Shown piece by piece: positions 5,778-7,458 of a DNA stretch of 7,458 nucleotides; the stretch's first letter is position 1; the number at the start of each line of letters is the position of its first letter. The notes beneath the pieces are model-generated. The model did not search any database and was not told the origin of the DNA. It saw only the letters and a list, made by a program, of their open reading frames with translations. Made by a program: the position numbers and the translations under genes. This stretch comes from JAMCRM01 sp041685075 (GTDB lineage: Bacteria; Acidobacteriota; Terriglobia; Bryobacterales; Bryobacteraceae). The DNA lies in the NCBI GenBank assembly GCA_041685075.1, contig JAWLGN010000276.1, positions 1-7,458 on the forward strand, written 5' to 3'.

Positions 5778-7325
5778 ATGCAGGCTGATATGACGAATAA
5801 CGGTGTTTCCAGACGCTATTTCTTCTTCGGATCGCTCCTTGCGGGCGCCGTCCCGGTTGCCGGTTTCGGCAGCGTGCCGTCGCTCCGCGCGCTGGGTTAT
5901 AAGCCCTATTACGACAAGCTGAACATCGCCGCCATCGGATGCGGCGGGCGTGCGGGCTCGATCCTGAATACCGCGGCGCAGACCGAAAACGTGGTGGCGC
6001 TCTGCGACGTGGACTGGCAGCGCGGCGCGTCGAACTTGAAGCGCTACGAGAAGGCGGCCAAGTACAAAGACTTCCGGGTCATGCTGGACAAGGAAGGGAA
6101 GAACATCGACGCCTGCACCATCGGGGTGCCCGACTTTATGCACGCCGCCGCGGCACTGGCGTGCATGCAGCGCGGCAAGCACGTGTACCTGGAAAAGCCG
6201 ATGACCCGCACCCCCTGGGAAGCGCGGCTGCTGCGGGAAGCGGCGGCGAAGTACAAAGTAGCCACGCAGTTGGGCAACCAGGGCTTCTCGCACGAGGGCA
6301 ACCGCGTGGCGGCCGAGATTGTCTGGTCCGGTGCCATCGGCGATGTGACCGAGGCGCATATCACCACCAGCCCCGGCACTTATCCCACCGATCTGAAGGC
6401 GCCGCCACCGGAAGCCTCCATACCGGAGACGCTCGCCTGGGATCTGTGGCTTGGCGGCGCGCGGTACCGCCCGTTCAGCCCGTACTACGTGCCCTACAAC
6501 TGGCGGGGCTTTGTGGACTTCGGGACGGGGCAGGTGGGCAACTGGGCCACCCACACCGCCGGGCCCGTGCATACCGCCCTGCAACTGGACGCGCCGTTGA
6601 CGGTGGAATGCCTGTACTCGAAAGGCTCTACGAAATTCACCTATCCGCAGAGCGCGGTAGTGCGGCTCGATTTTCCGGCGCGCGGGAAGATGCCGCCCGT
6701 GGCGGTCTACTACTACGAGGCCGTGCGATCGGACGATCCGCATGCCTTCCGCGTCCCGGGGATGGAGAACGAGGTGATCCTTCCGCCCATGGACAACCTG
6801 GCGGACAAGGGACGCCCGACGGCCGAGCCGCGCCCGCGGCGCGCGCGGCCCCGCCCTTCGGGAACCAGGAGGCCGCAGAGCGCCCCGCGCGAGCGGGTTG
6901 GCGCGGGTGGCCCCGGCGTGCCGGTCTTCGGCGATCCCCCTCCGGGGAGCCGGCGAGGCATCCTCAGCGGCAACGGGGCGGTGCTGATCGGCACCAAGGG
7001 CATTCTGGCGACCTGCGCCCGCGGCGAGGGCCTCTGGCTGCTGCCTTCCAGCCGGTGGGCCGAGTACGAGCTGCCGCCTCAGTTGCTGACCCGTTCTCCC
7101 GGACACATGATGGATTGGATTCGCGCCTGTAAAGGCGGCGATCCGTCGTGCTCGGACTTCAACATTACGGCCCCCTATGGCGAGTGGCTTGCGCTGGTCG
7201 CGCTGGCCATGCGGGTGCCCGGCAAGCTCCAGTGGGACAGCAAGAACGCCCGCATCACGAACAATCCGGAGGCCGACCGGCTGGCGCGTCCGGCGTTTCG
7301 CGAAGGCTGGGAGATGAAGCTCTAG
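5778..7325 (+). CDS. Tat-exported Gfo/Idh/MocA family oxidoreductase
   Basis: The protein has 515 residues. The start is ATG 5778 with GGGAAG just upstream; ATG 5790 (MTNNGV) is equally possible. A twin-arginine signal is clear: SRRYFFFG (11-18), then the hydrophobic LLAGAVPVAGFG, implying folded export with its cofactor. The Rossmann NAD(P) domain has the dinucleotide motif AAIGCGGRAG (51-60), LCDVDW (75-80), the GVPDFMH turn (116-122), and the family EKP motif E139-K140-P141 with the expected catalytic Lys. The C-terminal alpha/beta domain has WDLWLGGARYRPFSP (221-235), GNWATH (254-259), and LLTRSPGHMMDWIRACKGG (436-454). The family oxidises or reduces sugars and inositols, often making keto-sugars; the substrate here is unknown. 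Residues about 345-395 form an Arg/Pro/Gly-rich stretch unlike the rest, containing adjacent rare AGG-AGG codons and overlapping a 30-bp pure G/C tract. This may be a linker insertion or a pair of compensating frame errors. Its pairing with a divergent secreted GH-like gene fits extracytoplasmic glycoside processing. Confidence 0.92.
   Translation: MQADMTNNGVSRRYFFFGSLLAGAVPVAGFGSVPSLRALGYKPYYDKLNIAAIGCGGRAGSILNTAAQTENVVALCDVDWQRGASNLKRYEKAAKYKDFRVMLDKEGKNIDACTIGVPDFMHAAAALACMQRGKHVYLEKPMTRTPWEARLLREAAAKYKVATQLGNQGFSHEGNRVAAEIVWSGAIGDVTEAHITTSPGTYPTDLKAPPPEASIPETLAWDLWLGGARYRPFSPYYVPYNWRGFVDFGTGQVGNWATHTAGPVHTALQLDAPLTVECLYSKGSTKFTYPQSAVVRLDFPARGKMPPVAVYYYEAVRSDDPHAFRVPGMENEVILPPMDNLADKGRPTAEPRPRRARPRPSGTRRPQSAPRERVGAGGPGVPVFGDPPPGSRRGILSGNGAVLIGTKGILATCARGEGLWLLPSSRWAEYELPPQLLTRSPGHMMDWIRACKGGDPSCSDFNITAPYGEWLALVALAMRVPGKLQWDSKNARITNNPEADRLARPAFREGWEMKL
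6827..6856. other. 30-bp uninterrupted G/C tract inside the oxidoreductase gene
   Basis: No A or T occurs for 30 bases, and the alternating run GCGCGCGCG lies at 6839-6847. It encodes part of the Arg/Pro-rich stretch of the oxidoreductase. Such DNA is prone to replication slippage and sequencing error, which matters for judging whether the surrounding reading frame is right. Confidence 0.8.
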
Positions 7326-7335
7326 CGCACTTCCG

Positions 7336-7353
7336 CTGTTCTCACCGGAACAG
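7336..7353. terminator. Perfect inverted repeat at the convergent gene ends
   Basis: CTGTTC (7336-7341) and GAACAG (7348-7353) form a 6-bp perfect stem around a 6-nt loop. The loop begins with the stop codon of the minus-strand gene, and the repeat lies 10 bp past the oxidoreductase stop. Its place between converging genes suits a bidirectional terminator, but no T tract follows on either strand, so chance is quite possible. Confidence 0.3.
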
Positions 7354-7458
7354 GCTCTCGTATCGTGAGTCGATCTGGTAGTGTGTCACTCCCAGACGCT
7401 TCAGCCTGGCTACATCTTCTTCCGCTCCTTTCTGCTCGTCACGGCCCGCTTCCGTATA
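7342..7458 (-). CDS. C-terminal fragment of an unidentified protein (5' end outside window)
   Basis: On the minus strand the frame is open from the right edge to TGA at 7342-7344, giving 38 residues that begin YTEAGRDEQKGAEEDVARLK and end THYQIDSRYESLFR. The composition (charged amphipathic helix, then a GVTHYQID strand) reads as real protein rather than shadow translation, and it completes the alternating gene order. It converges on the oxidoreductase with a 16-bp gap. The stretch is too short to name a family. A helix followed by 'LGVTHYQID' is compatible with the last unit of an alpha/beta barrel enzyme, but that is a guess. Confidence 0.6.
   Translation of the reverse strand, partial: YTEAGRDEQKGAEEDVARLKRLGVTHYQIDSRYESLFR

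Noticed and set aside
5709..7106. 465-residue minus-strand open frame opposite the oxidoreductase
   Set aside because: Composition is that of antisense translation (rich in Arg, His, Gly), while the plus strand carries unmistakable Tat and EKP motifs.
1..7458. Defence system, prophage, CRISPR or mobile element
   Set aside because: No integrase, transposase, terminal repeats, direct-repeat array or known defence domain was seen. The DUF2384-like tail of the first gene alone is not enough to call a toxin-antitoxin pair.

Overview
The window is very GC-rich and gene-dense, from a bacterium whose genes look like those of soil Acidobacteria of the Solibacter/Bryobacter type. That placement is an inference from three things: the Tat-exported Gfo/Idh/MocA oxidoreductase, the secreted GH42-like protein, and the style of the N-terminally truncated first gene. 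No rRNA, tRNA, CRISPR array, insertion sequence, phage gene or recognisable defence cassette was seen.

Six protein genes were found, two of them cut by the window edges. From left to right they are: (1) the 3' part of a plus-strand gene resembling the C-terminal half of SEC-C/DUF2384-type proteins of unknown function; (2) a minus-strand protein made of two DUF1801 domains; (3) a plus-strand secreted M23 metallopeptidase with two PKD-like domains; (4) a minus-strand secreted glycoside-hydrolase-like protein with a GH42-type layout; (5) a plus-strand Tat-signal Gfo/Idh/MocA oxidoreductase; (6) the last 38 residues of a minus-strand gene running off the right edge.

The strands alternate strictly (+ - + - + -), so no two neighbours are co-directional and no operon is visible. 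Convergent gaps are only 40, 18 and 16 bp. The two divergent gaps, about 84 bp and about 65-125 bp, must hold the promoters. The first divergent gap contains an intrinsic-terminator-like hairpin with a T tract only a few bases before the peptidase start codon.

Functionally, genes 4 and 5 form a plausible divergent pair for glycan or glycoside processing outside the cytoplasm: a secreted hydrolase-like protein and an exported sugar oxidoreductase. The M23 protein points to envelope work. The DUF1801 and SEC-C-like genes show no evident link to them. The points most worth checking are the GH42-like protein that keeps a four-cysteine zinc-site pattern but lacks the usual Asn-Glu acid/base motif, the arginine/proline-rich stretch inside the oxidoreductase that may hide a double frameshift, and the hairpin before the peptidase start.
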